A stretch of DNA of 64,000 bases from Acarospora socialis (GCA_025617375.2 JAMYGW020000010.1:186001-250000); one strand, 5' to 3'; shown: positions 11,909-23,970, counted from the stretch's first letter. Numbers and translations: made by a program. The notes: generated by a model not told the origin, from the letters alone.

Positions 11909-14900
11909 ATAACACAACAAATTCATCACAAATCACCATTCTACAACACAACTGCGCAAGATCTATGAATGTCATGTACTCATGTCTGAATTCAGCTACA
12001 AAAACTGCAGACATAGTTCTTCTTCAAGAACCATGGGTTGCAAGAGACAACAAAACCACTATTTCACATTCATCTTTTACTAGTTTGATACCCACATCTA
12101 ATCTAGATATTAGACCTAGAACTATGGCATTTGTGTCTAAAACTAAACAAGATTTAGTGTGTATACCAAGACCTGACTTGTCAAAAGACTCAGATTTGCA
12201 AATACTCAGTATTTCAGCAAATGGAATTTCTAGTATACTGTTACTTAACATATACAATGAAAAGTCACAGCAAATCAACAATGATCAATGGACCATAGAC
12301 AGATGTTTAACAGCAATTCAACTACCACAAAGAGCTACTATCTGTGGGGATTTTAATGCACATCATGCATGGTGGAATTCATCAATAGAAAACTCTATAA
12401 GAGCTACTTCTTTGATAAACTGGCTGAAAATTCACAACTGTGAGCTATTAAATACACCAGACATAAACACCTATACACATCACTCAGGAAATGCCACATC
12501 AGTGATTGATTTGACTTTTGCAACACCCTTACTTTGCAATTTCATCAGAAATTGGCAAGTAAATCAAGACATGGAGTCTGGATCAGATCATGAAGTTATT
12601 CAGTTTCAAATAACTGCAAATGAGTCTGAATGGGTTGAAAGTCCACTGAGTGCATCATACAATATAGACAAAGCAGACTGGGTTAAATTTGCAGAAACTC
12701 TGCAAATAAACTCAGTACAAACCAGTGTTCAAATTCAAAGCTTAATGCAACATCTATCAGATCAAAATCTAAAAGAAATGGCTATTTCTCTCAGAAATCT
12801 GATAGCAAATGCAGCAGATCAGCATATACCAAAGAGAAAACCTTGTTCAAAAGTCAAAGTATGGTGGTCTGAATCATTATCAGTACTTAGAACTGAAATG
12901 AGTGGTTTTAGAAGATACTGAAAACATCACAAATCACAAGAAAACTGGAATCAATTCAGAAATGCAAGAAATAGATACTTTCACGCAATTCAGAAAGCCA
13001 AACATACCTCATGGACTACTTTTCTGCAAGGTGCAGCTGGAAAAGATGTTTTCACAGCATATCATTACACTAAACCACGAAAAATAGAGAAAACACCTCC
13101 TATAAAGCATGAAAACAAAGTAGGACTCACATTTAAAGACAAATGTGACTTGTTTCTTGAAGCTATGTTTCCAAAACCACCTCAAACAAGTTCAGTTGAG
13201 CTAGAATGTGATAATAGTCTCACAAAACCATGGTTTTCAGTCATTTCTAAGGAAATAAAACAAGCTATTATGACTTCATCAACAAAAAAAGCACCTGGGC
13301 CAGATGGATTGTCCTTTTTGATAATTCAACATGCATATCAAGCTATATCTGAGTTATTTCACACTGTTTATTCAGTTTTAATAAATCAAGGTTATCATCC
13401 AGTATGCTGGCGTCAAGGAACTGGTGCAATTCTAAGAAAAGAAGGCAAAGCAGACTATTCAATACCCAAAGCATATAGGCCAATCACTCTACTAAATTGC
13501 TTGGGCAAAATATCTGAAAAGATAATGGCAACAAGACTTTCCTATTGGGCTGAAACCACAAACTTGCTATATCATGAGCAAATGGGCGATAGAAAGCAAA
13601 GATCAGCTGTGGATGCAGCTATGTGTTTAACACATGACATTCAACAAGCAATCAACAACAACAAAGTCTTGACAGCTTTATTCTTGGATGTTAAGGGTGC
13701 ATTTAACTATGTGTCTTTAAATCAACTGCTAAAAGTCATGAAAAGACTACATTTACCACAAACTGTACTAAAATGGGTGCAATGCTTTCTTACAAATAGA
13801 ACAATTGCTCTAGCTTTTGATGGTGAAAAAAATCACCCACAAAGTGTCAATTCTGGAATTCCACAAGGATCACCTATATCACCAATGCTATTTTTGATCT
13901 ATATGCGATTTCTATTCACAAAAATCAACAATAAACACACTCAACTAAAGCTACCAAGCTATATTGATGATGTGGCTATTATTGTGGAAGGAAAAACAGC
14001 TGCAGACAACAGCAAAACACTAGAATCAGTCACAAAAACTGCATTTCAATGGGCTGAAGAAAATGCAGTTATATTTGATGACAGCAAGTCAGAACTCATC
14101 CATTTTCAGAAAGGAAATCAAGCTATATCAACAGTAAAACTACCAAATAACACTGTTATACATCCTTCTAAAGTTGTACGCTGGCTAGGTGTTTGGTTTG
14201 ACACTAAAATGTCTTTTAAGACACATGTGCAAAAGAAAATAGCTTCTGCAACTAGAACATTGCATTTACTGCATAGACTGATGAATTCTGAATGGGGTTT
14301 ATCAACATCAGCTGGAAAACAGCTGTACACAGTCTGCATCACATCTATAAGTGACTATGGAAGCCCAGTATGGTGGAAACAACAAAAGAATTTTGAAAAG
14401 CTGTTTCAAAAACTTCAAAATTCAGCAACTAGAAAAATTCTAGGTGCATTTAGGTCTTCACCATCAGCTGCTATGGAGCTAGAATCAGCTATATTACCAC
14501 CCAGATTTAGACTTGATCAAAAAACAGAGCTATATGCTTTAAGAATAGCTACTTTGTCAGAAAATCATCCAATTAGACAAAGAACTCCATACACCTACCC
14601 ACCAGGACTTGGAACTGGATGTGATATTGATGAAAATCATTATCTTGACTGGAATCAACATCCAAACTCTCTCATTAAGAAGAAACACCCAACTCAGTTG
14701 ATTAAAGTGCTATATAGCATTTGCAAATATCTACCAGAAACACTAAATTTGGAGGTTTCAACTCAAAATGAGTTATGCTGTGCACCTTGGAGTGTTTCAC
14801 CAAACATAGACATTCAAATCAGCAAATCTGACAAAAAACTAGCTACTTTGGAACATCTAAAGAGACTAGAAACACTTTTCTCTAAGGAAACCAAGTTTAA

Positions 14901-15822
14901 AAATGCTGTTTTGTACACAGATGGGTCAAAACTAGATGAGAATCTAGGTGCAGGTCTTTGCTACATGTATAAAGATATTATACATCAACAATCTTGAAAT
15001 CTAGAAACCACCATGGAAGTCTATGATGCTGAATTGTTTGGAATTTCACAGTCTTTGAAGTTAAGTCTCAAAGAAATCATGAAATATCAAAGAATCAAAG
15101 ACATATGGATCTTTTCAGACAATCAAGCAGCTATACAAAGAATTCAAACTACAAACCAAGGATCTGGACAGCAGCTAGCTATTAAATGTCAAGAAACTCT
15201 TCAAAAACTCATAGATTATGAAGTTACACCTCATATTCATTGGGTTCCTGGACATGAGGACATTAAAGGCAATGAAATAGCAGATGAAGCTGCAAAATCA
15301 GGTGCAAAGCAGTCAATTTCACCAGATATTGATAGATTTACATCTATTAGCTATATCAAACACAAAATCAAGGCCAAAGCACTGGAAAACTGGACCACTC
15401 ACTGGAAAAAGACAACCCAAGGAAGATACTATGCTCAGTTTGATCAAACACCTAGTTTTCACATCAAAGAAGATCTGAAAAGTGCAGACAGACTTTCATT
15501 TGCTACTTTTACACAAATGAAACTAGGTCATGGCTATTTCAAAGCATATCTGCATAGATTACCAGACTATAATAGCAAGAAATGCAATGGTGCATGCAAC
15601 AAAGATCAAATCCCAGAGCATTTGTTGACAGCCTGTCAATATAACAAAAAGAAGCAAACTGAGCTGAAAAATCAGCTCAGAAACATCAATTTGCCATATA
15701 CAGCAAAGGTGCTGTTTACTACCAAGGAAGGAATCAAAGCTACTTTGCTGTTTTTGAAGAAAACCAAAGTAGCTACTAGAAAATGGTTATTAGAAGAAGT
15801 TGAGGATGAAGATGAGATTTAG
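11905..15822 (+). pseudogene. LINE ORF2 (endonuclease-RT-RNase H), copy 2, two internal TGA codons
   Basis: A frame of about 1305 codons. The endonuclease domain (residues about 10-230) shows LQEPW, GDFNAHHAWW and SDH. The reverse transcriptase (about 440-720) shows KAPGPDG, GIPQGSPISP and the catalytic YIDD. A middle region follows, then a C-terminal RNase H with TDGS, YDAELFG, SDNQAA and HWVPGHEDIKGNEIAD. It is interrupted by TGA at 12919 (between endonuclease and RT, shared with copies 1 and 3) and at 14995 (inside RNase H; TGG in copy 1). The frame ends in an acidic tail at TAG 15820-15822. Presence of RNase H with an apurinic-type endonuclease fits the Tad1 group. Confidence 0.92.
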
Positions 15823-16011
15823 AAAAGAAGAAAGATATTGATTGACAATCAGCATCAGGTTGACTGAACAGAAGTGATCAAAAAGTATTCAGATTGATTA
15901 TTCACATGTACAAGATTTTGAGTTTTGTTTTGTGTCTACATCTTTCACTATATGTCTATTAACTGCCATAGCTTTTATAGCTGCATGCATAGAATGAAGA
16001 ATAAATAAATA

Positions 16012-16480
16012 AAAGAAAATTTGGGGTTTGATGTCTAAATAATAGATAAATGATTGTGTATATAGTGTCTTTTATAGACAACTAAGATCTGTAGAATTTT
16101 TCATCACTTGTTTTTCTTATACAACTGAATGACCTGGTGGTTGATTTGGTGAGTGGTGTGGAATTTGAACTCATGATCTTTGAAATTAAGTGATATACTA
16201 GTGAGATCACTACTTCTCTAGTTTTTCACTTAATTTCTTAGATCACTCAAGCAGTATACATTCACTATATTGCTTGACCACCTGCTTGGTAGCTTTAGTT
16301 GAGTGTATGATGTGTAAGTGAGAGAGTTGTAAGAAAGATGAAGAATTGATGACAGTGACACTATTTATAATCATGAATCTTATTTGAAAAGTAAAGCACA
16401 AATGCAATTTAGCACAAGATTCAAACACAACAATCTCAGCAGCATGCTGTTGACTAATTCTCAAGTGTAAGAAGTCACTG
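16012..16480. other. AT-rich DNA, no supported gene
   Basis: Sequence between the LINE 3' end and the 54-bp tandem array. A tract on the minus strand near 16150-16225 resembles tRNA A and B boxes but is too short to fold as a tRNA. No open frame has a recognisable domain. Confidence 0.5.
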
Positions 16481-17060
16481 TTTCTTCAGAGAATGCTGTT
16501 TATACAGTTTGCAAGTTGCAGAAAGAAGCTGATCTTTCTTCAAAGAGTACTGTTTATACAGTTTGTAAGTTGCAGAAATGAGCTGCTCTTTTTTCAGAGA
16601 GTACTGAGCATGCTAGTATTAAATGAAGAGTAATATTTTCATTTCTTCAAACAGAATCAAGCATATCAGCAACAGAGATAGTATTTCTTCAAAGAGAGCA
16701 TCAAGAAAACTATTCAGTATATCAACAATAACTATCATTTCTTCAGAGAAAACACAGAAAAAACTGTCTAGAATGTTAAATAAAGCTACTCTTTCTTTAA
16801 AGAGAGCATAGAGAATATCATTAATGATAGCAACAATGACTAGCATTTCTTCAAAGAATACAAAAAAAATATCTAACAGATTCAAAAAGAATCTCTGATT
16901 TTTCAGAGAAAGCTAATGTGCTGTTGATCAACTATTAAAAGAAACAACATTTCTTCAAACTGAGTCAAGCAGAACAGTGATCAAAGCAATGTAGACAGTA
17001 AACATCTGAGAGAAAGCACTAGAAAAGAGTTGTGACTAAAAATAATGATATATTCTTCAA
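16481..17060. repeat. Decayed tandem repeat, 54-bp period, about 11 units
   Basis: Units begin with a TTTCTTCAGAGA / TTTCTTCAAAGAG core at 16481, 16535, 16589, 16642, 16684, 16738, 16792, 16846, about 16898, 16950 and about 17003. Most steps are 52-54 bp and one is 42 bp. The first two units are close copies through GCTGTTTATACAGTTTG; later ones keep mainly the core. A period of 54 and steps divisible by three suggest an 18-residue protein repeat (SSKRA-like in the plus frame) that has decayed, but a non-coding minisatellite is equally possible. Confidence 0.75.
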
Positions 17061-17522
17061 AAACATAGAATTGTTCTGAGTTCTTACATTTGATATCTTC
17101 AGCTGTCATTGAAGTTTTCTTTGAAAATGAAACTAAAGCAAAAATGATCTCATCTCATAAACTCATTTCATGTTTCTTCATTGTTCAGCAATCTCAACTT
17201 TTGAAGAAATTGCAACATGAAACATGATGAATAATGTTGATAGTGCAACAATGCAAAGTGCAAGTTTCTGAAAGTAAGCACAAGTCAAGAATCATCAGTG
17301 CAGACAATTCTCAAGAAGTCTCTCAAAAATCTATGTGTCATGCAAGAAATGACTCAGAGTCTTCTCAAAAACTGAAAAAAAAACACTACAATAATGAAGA
17401 GATCTGTTTCTAAAGCTACAGCATAGTTTTTTTCAAATCACATATGCTAATCTAATTTCTATGTTCAGAAGAGTGTCATCAATGAAGAATTAAAGATAGT
17501 GTTTTAACAATGAAATGATAAA

Positions 17523-17834
17523 GTGTATATTGATGAGAATGAGCTCATTGACAAAGATGAGCAAACTGAAGAATACTATGATGATGATGAGCAAGATGAA
17601 GAAGAATTTGAGTTAACAGTTAATTGTATCATAAATTCTTCATGTTGCATAAGTTCTCAATATATTACTAATTCTTCATGTTGTACTGATTCTCAACATT
17701 GCACTGATTCTTCATCTCATACTGAATCTCAATGTCATGTTTTTTCTCAATGTCACATCAGTTCTACAGAACACTCTGACTTCTTACATTATATTTACAG
17801 CAGCAGTAGTCAGCTGAAAAATCATGATATATAG
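17523..17834 (+). pseudogene. Unidentified relic frame: acidic stretch then Ser/Cys/His-rich repeats
   Basis: A 103-codon open frame. The first 35 residues are rich in Asp and Glu (a YYDDDEQDEEE segment). The rest is made of short, loosely repeated Ser-Ser-Cys-Cys / Ser-Gln-Cys-His groups. I do not recognise a family. In DNA where CpG has been lost, Arg codons (CGN) become TGN or CAN, so these Cys and His residues may descend from Arg and the original may have been an acidic then Ser/Arg-rich protein. It follows the 54-bp repeat array by about 460 bp and could belong to the same lost gene. Confidence 0.35.
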
Positions 17835-19338
17835 ACAAGTCAGTGTGTGCACAAATATCAGAAGACTATTCACAACAATGAATATGAGAAGAAGATAATC
17901 TCAAAATGAACTGCACTTTTGCTAAAGAGTCAGTTTTTTTTTTTGTGAATCTTTACAAATACATTCTCTGATACTCTCATTTGCAAGATTTTTGACTGAA
18001 ACATTCAGAAAACAAATTATATATATGATATTGTTTATTGAAGAATTCTTGAATATTGCAAAAACTGAAAGTCTGTGTTGTTGAATACAGCATTAATGAA
18101 TTTCATATATAGCAATTCTTCAAAAGAAACAGCAAGCAAAGATTAATAATTTATGCTAGAGTCACACAAAGAAAATCATCAAGCTTGATGTCACAAACAG
18201 TCAGACTCTCATTCACAGTTCTTTAGATGAGAGTTTTAACATCTACTTTATGAGTGTTTATTCTTCAGAAAACTTTATCATTATGTTTTTATGACTTCAC
18301 AAATATCTGAACATACATTGAAGCTCTGATTATGAAAAGTTATACTATAAGAGTAAGTGATACAATAAATTCTTGTGTTTGAAGAATTGAACTAAGTCTG
18401 ATATCACAGACTTATATGTAAATCTCATGACACAGACTGTGCAGCATATACACTGAATGAAGAATGACAAAGTTAAGAATGAGTATGATCAAGCAGCTTT
18501 ACAACAAATCTTCAACAATCTATTGACTCATGTAACCTGAGATAAACTATATCTCTTCAACTTCACTTAACTTCACTTACATTTCAATTCAAAGACTGCA
18601 AAGAAGCAGAAGTCTTCATCAGTGCAATTTTACTTTATTATATATGATTCATCTTCACATTCTCACCATGATGCTTCACAATAAATGCTCATCAATTCTA
18701 TCTACTTACAATGCTTACAATGTTCACAATGTTGCATAATAGCATAAATGTCAGCTTTCAGAGAATATAGAAGAGATTTTGCTATAAGAAGTTTGTCTAT
18801 ACTTTGCTTTGAAAGAATAAAGTATTTATGACATGATGAGAATGATGTTGCTTGCTTTAAGATATTCTGAAGCTTTTTTGCATGATATATATGAAGAAAA
18901 AAGCTCTCTTGTTTTTTCTTCTCACTATATATTAAATGTACTTTAACTATTAAATTTATCATGTTTTCTCTTCTTACTTCAATGAATCTGTCTATCTTAA
19001 AGTACATGACTTTGACACTGAAAGTTGATGTGAACCTACTATAATCATCTTTATTCTGAAGATGTCTTGCTTTTACTACAGTATTGAGAAAGTATTAAAT
19101 GAAAAATTAACATTCTTGAGAATATGTTTTCTTCAAATATCTGTAGCAGACAAGAAATCATATTCTTACAGTATCATATTGAATGTAAAAGTAATACAGT
19201 CACAATACAAGTTCAAGAATATATATCAGTATTATTATCAGATTCACATACCAGCAAAAGTTCATAAGATAGTTACACAAGATCTTGCAAGAGAGTTTTA
19301 GCTCTCTGCAAATCAAAGTGAGCTTATATTTTATGAAA
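17835..19338. other. AT-rich decayed DNA, no supported gene
   Basis: About 1.5 kb almost devoid of CC, GG and CG. A minus-strand frame at 18702-19007 ends in a His/Cys string (HCEHCKHCK), which hints at a lost zinc-binding domain but is too degraded to name. A plus-strand frame at 19062-19301 shows nothing recognisable. Confidence 0.5.
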
Positions 19339-20114
19339 TCTATATGGTAGCAGAACATGATGTTAACATATTTTTCAAGATAATTGCATTTCAACACAGT
19401 TTTGAAAATTTCAAAATAGTGTTAACTAATAATTGAAAACAAAACTGTTCAAATTGTCAAAATATATTGTTTTCAACATGCAATTATGATTCAACATGAT
19501 TTTATATATAAAACTATATAATATATCAATTACATGTTATAATTAACACAGTTTTAATAGTAAAATCATTTTCAAAATTTCTTATTAAGCAAAAACTTCA
19601 TATGTCTAAAATCTCACTAAAGATCTCATGTAATGAGTATCAACATCATACAAAAAATAATTTTAAAAATGAGATTTTTAGACAAAATTCATATAGAAAT
19701 CATCATATAATACACACATATGTGTCTTTAGACTTATAAATTTTTATTTTTTGAAAAAGTCACTCAATACACAATTCAAATCAACATAAAATTGTATTAA
19801 ATATAAGTTTATATACAACATAATGTCAACACTGTTTTGAGATTTTCAATTGTATGTTGACTATGTGTTAACATTATATTGTATACAATATGTCTTTATT
19901 TGAATTCAGTTTTTATGTGAATTATATATCAATATATGTGTTGATACTATTTTGAAATTATGATTTCAAATTGTGTTTTTAATTGTGTTTTCAGTTTAAA
20001 GCTGTTTTAAAAAGAACTGTGTTTTAGAACTGTTTTGAGATAAACATAGTTAGATTTTTCAAACTAGTTTCAACACATATATCAACATGCAATTGAGCTG
20101 CCATATAGTTCTCA
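19339..20114. repeat. 776-bp repeat, copy A, with imperfect terminal inverted repeats
   Basis: Direct repeat of 20632-21407. Both copies start with CTATATRGTAGCAG and end with the approximate inverse, CTGYCATATAG. The inverted similarity extends about 30 bp inward (ATGTTRAYATAT-like on both ends). No coding capacity. This fits a non-autonomous DNA element with imperfect terminal inverted repeats. A target-site duplication is not clear. Confidence 0.7.
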
Positions 20115-20631
20115 GTAGATACTGATAGATAGAATAGATTTTGACTCAAAGTAATAGTGTTAAAATCTACTGACAAATTTACTGATAAGTCTGTTGAAGA
20201 CTTCATCAGATTAATAACTCACAGTGTAATCATAAGAAAATTGTAACAAAGCAGTAATGTCATGCAAGTGAGATGAGATAGATATGAAAAAAAGTGAAAT
20301 AACATCAACAATGAATATAAAAAGTAAGACACAATGATATCATCTGATAAGATCATCATTGTTAAGTATGTTAAACAGATAAGATATAATTGATCAGATA
20401 AATAGTGAAAATAAGATCTTAATGAAATCAACAGACTATATATACAGAAGAATCTGATGATTTTAGTGAGATAGAAATTAAATTAATGATGTTGTATGAA
20501 GATGACTGATTTTGAAACACAAATCAGTGATTGTAGACTCAATGATTTAAAAAACAAGTTGATGCTATCAAATTATTAAAATCTATACAAGTTCATAAAA
20601 TATATAATTGCTAAAAAACTATCTTATAGAG
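20115..20631. other. 517-bp AT-rich segment between the two 776-bp repeats
   Basis: No gene or motif seen. It separates two direct repeats, so an LTR-pair reading with a 517-bp interior is possible, but the repeat ends look like inverted repeats rather than TG...CA LTR ends. Confidence 0.5.
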
Positions 20632-21407
20632 TCTATATAGTAGCAGAACATGATGTTAACATATTTTTCAAGATAATTGCATTTCAACACAGTTTTGAAA
20701 ATTTCAAAACAGTGTTAACTAATAATTGAAAACAAAACTGTTCAAATTGTCAAAATATGTTGTTTTTAACATGCAATTATGATTCAACATGATTTTATAT
20801 ATAAAACTATATAATATATCAATTACATGTTATAATCAACACAGTTTTAATAGTAAAATCATTTTCAGAATTTCTTACTAAGCAAAAACTTTATATGTCT
20901 AAAATCTCACTAGAGATCTCACTTAATGAGTATTAACATTATACAAAAAATAATTTTAAAAATGAGATTTTTAGACAAAATTCATATAGAAATCATCATA
21001 TAATACACACATATGTGTCTTTAAACTTATAAATTTTTATTATTTTGAAAAAGTCTTTCAACATACAATTCAAATCAATATAAAATTGCACTTAATATAG
21101 ATTTTCTTGAATATAATGTTAACACTGTTTTAAGATTTTCAATTGTATATTGACTATGTGTTAACATTATATTGTATATAATATATGTTTATTTGAATTT
21201 AGTTTTTATATGAATTATATATTGACATATGTGTTGACACTATTTTGAAATTATAATTTTAAATTGAGTTTTTAATTGTATTTTCAGTCTGAAGTCATTT
21301 TAAAATGAACTGTGTTTTAGAACTGTTTTGAGATAAACATAGTTAGATTTTTCAAACTAATCTCAACACATATATCAACATGCAATTGAGCTGTCATATA
21401 GTTCTCA
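20632..21407. repeat. 776-bp repeat, copy B, with imperfect terminal inverted repeats
   Basis: Second copy of the repeat at 19339-20114, same length and orientation, differing by scattered mostly C/T and G/A changes. Ends and interpretation as for copy A. Confidence 0.7.
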
Positions 21408-22073
21408 TAAGATATCTATGAAAAAACTCTGCATATATGTTTCTCATGAGTGTTTTTCATATCTAGCAATTTGTTCATTAAGCTCATAACAACAGCAAGA
21501 TTGCTAAGTAAGTCAGTGAGTCATGTTTGAAGATCAAAAGACCAAATCATGACTCTCTATTCATAATAACTAACTAGAAAAAAGAATATAAAAAGAGATC
21601 AAAACAACTAGAAAATGAAAGAGATAAGTTTTAAACAACAAGATAAGTCTGTAATATCTGTCTTTTAACTTGCTGATATAGAAAGATTAAAATTGTAAGT
21701 CTCAATATCTATTATCAAGAATAATTTACTAAAATAGATTTATAACAGTGTGAAATATGACAATACACAGATTATTTGATGATAAAACAACACAATATAT
21801 ATTTATTGATGTTAAGACTAATTTCTGAAGAATCTTCTGTGCAGAGAAGTTTTATACTTTTAGACTTTCACTTAGCTGTGCTTACTAACTGTCTATGTGG
21901 TGACTGCACTAGGTGTATTGTTTGTAATGCCCTGACCATATTACAACATCAGCATCAGAGTAAAGACTAAATGAATAAATAAAATACAACATCAGTATCT
22001 TGATTATGCTTAACAACAAAACATTGCAAAGCTTGCATTAGCCTCATATTCTTCCGAAAGGGTATCAGTTCAG
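21408..22073. other. Edge of AT-rich region before gene island A
   Basis: AT-rich DNA grading at about 21990-22040 into the higher-GC gene island. The stretch 21840-21985 is less mutated and ends in AATGAATAAATAAAAT, similar in style to the LINE 3' end, so it may be the tail of another LINE. No gene seen. Confidence 0.4.
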
Positions 22074-23970
22074 CTATCTGATATCGAGCTCATGCTTTCT
22101 ATTTACAACTTCATCTATCGCACTTTGCGGGTCTGTCTCGTTTGGGTGACGAAGTTGCCATACCATAATCATGTCGAGCGCACACTTGAGCCACGGACCA
22201 TCTTTTGCAGATAGACTCTCCGCAATCCGCTTACCACCCACTATCGGTTTGAGTAGATTAGCGTCCAGCAGATTCAGCTCCTTAAGTCGTGAAAGAAAAG
22301 CCGCGAATCCAGCAAGCACCCGTGCCCGATCTCCTTAATCGTCAGCAAGGGTATAGCTTTCTGAGAAGATGGCTGACAAACCATGTCTTGTGTCTGACAC
22401 GTCTCCAAGCTCAATCAGAAGAGCTAGCACTGCATGCGAACGCCAGTCCTGACCCCATCGCCGAACGGCCATCCCTAACACGTCTCGAGGTGGTCCCATC
22501 CTCGATTCGGCTCCCTCAGATTGAGCGTGCTTTATCTCCTCTTTTAGTAAAGAAATATCTCTTGCATGTGTTATAGCACCATGGACAACCCTCACAACCT
22601 TGTTGTCAGCCTTCAAGCCTTCCCGTACAATAGTGGCAGCTGCAGGAGGTGGAGATTTTGATCCTGCTGCCGATGGTGATTGCCCTTCATATCGCGCCCA
22701 TGGTACCAGTGCAGCCAACAGCCAACTAAGATACAACTCTTCTGGTGAACGGATTAGGATGCTACGCACGATAGCTTGGCATTTAACAGCTTCAGGACGA
22801 GCACTTGGATCAGATTCAATGAGATCCTGCAATCCAGTATACGATCTCTCCCAAAGGTCCGTATTCGCCAAACCACAGTCAGACTTATTCGGATTGGTAA
22901 AGATAGTATTGTACAGTTCCAGGCGATCGATAAGGCGAAGCGCCTCGCAAGGACCATCTCCTGCATTTGAAGGTTTAGCATAGTCAATGCTCTTTTAAAA
23001 GGGAAGCCTTACCGCGCAGCATCTTTTCGAGTTCCTTCCACACCCTCTCACGGGTGACTTTAGCTTTCAAAGCAGCTTTGATACTGCTATCTCTCATAGC
23101 CCGTTCCGCCTCTTGGTCGATTTCGTAGCCAAATCTACTCGCAAACCGAATAAGTCTCAGAACTCGAAGAGGATCATCTATAAATGTACGGTATGGAGAC
23201 AGGGGTGTGCGAATGATCTTGTGCTCGATATCATGTAACCCTAGACCCGTAAAATCTTCGATGGTTGATGTCTGCAAATTGTAAAATAGCGCATTGACGG
23301 TAGCATCCCGACGAAAAGCATCTTCCTGTGGACTGCCGAACTCCATTTGTGGATTTCTGCTCAGGTCCGTATAGGTCTCCTTTCGAAGGTTCACAAGATC
23401 AATATCGAGTCCGAGCATCTTGGTGGTTACAGTCTCGAGATGCTTTGATTTCTCCGGGTTTGCTGCAATCTTGTGAAGTCCACCTAAAACATCCTTTCTT
23501 TCAACTGCAACTCTGTCGTTGACAGCTTCATAGTTCGCGAGGACGCCGGGTTTATCAAGATAGTCTCTCATCTGAAGTGCGAACTCCTGACCAGTCATAG
23601 AGCTGATCGCAACGTCGATGTCTTTGCTGTCTTCTCCGCGTACCTTGTCTCGGACCCAGCCACCGGCGAATCGTAAATCTGGTTGCTTTTTAATAGAGAC
23701 TGCAACATCTAGCAAAATCCGCCGTAACGTGGCCTCAACTGATGTCAGTTCTATGTCCTTCTGCAGGGCCCCGGACCTTGGGCTTTTCCGATTCGATTTT
23801 GAGTTAGTCTTTCTCCGCTTCAGTCGCTGACTGTTCTGTGCATCCATGGGCGAGGGTTTGAATTGAAGGTTGTATGATAGCATTCTCGGATATTGAGAAA
23901 TCTGTGCCCTCCGAACTATAAGATAGTAGCTGCTGCTTTTCCGCAGACAAGTTTGGCCCCCTGCCTGCAT
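22074..23970 (-). CDS. CCA1: CCA-adding tRNA nucleotidyltransferase
   Basis: Adds or repairs the 3' CCA end of tRNAs in nucleus/cytosol and mitochondria. I read three exons: 23970-23013, 22960-22382 and 22333-22074, with introns 22961-23012 (52 bp, GTAAGG...GCAG) and 22334-22381 (48 bp, GTTTGT...CTGACGATTAAG), giving about 598 residues. Class II nucleotidyltransferase motifs are present: AGGWVRD and DIDVAI (metal-binding acids), RRDATVNALFYN, DPLRVLRLIRFASRFGYEID and VTRERVWKEL. The C-terminal helical region contains LLKPIVGGK. In-frame ATGs at 23970, 23883 and 23847 give alternative N termini. The first 41 residues are rich in Arg, Ser, Gln and Tyr with no acid residue, like a mitochondrial presequence, while 23847 would start the cytosolic/nuclear form, as known for yeast CCA1. 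Divergent from TRS85. Confidence 0.93.

Larger units (their letters stand above)
8983..16011 (+). mobile_element. Tad1-like LINE, copy 2, full length
   Basis: The only copy visible end to end, about 7.0 kb. The 5' end is placed at 8983 by similarity to the starts of copies 1 and 3. The 3' end is placed near 16011, after a run of ATAAATAAATAAAAG. The order is 5' leader, ORF1 (10319-11908), ORF2 (11905-15822), 3' UTR. The first 500 bp of the leader (8983-9480) is strongly C-to-T mutated relative to copies 1 and 3, while 9480-15820 is almost clean. It lies head to head with copy 1 across a 2.8-kb spacer, making a large inverted repeat. I could not identify a target-site duplication. Confidence 0.93.

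Noticed and set aside
11340-15000. TGA codons at Trp positions in LINE frames as a sign that TGA codes for Trp
   Set aside because: Host genes in the window use TGG for Trp and TGA as a true stop (POLD3, GH125). The LINE TGA codons fit the TGG-to-TGA mutation bias.
16133-16228. tRNA-like A-box and B-box tract on the minus strand
   Set aside because: The interval between the two boxes is several bases too short for an anticodon arm plus variable loop. At best it is a tRNA-derived remnant.
19339-21407. The 776-bp repeats as LTRs of a tiny retrotransposon
   Set aside because: The ends are longer inverted repeats rather than TG...CA, and the 517-bp interior holds no primer-binding site or coding trace that I can see.
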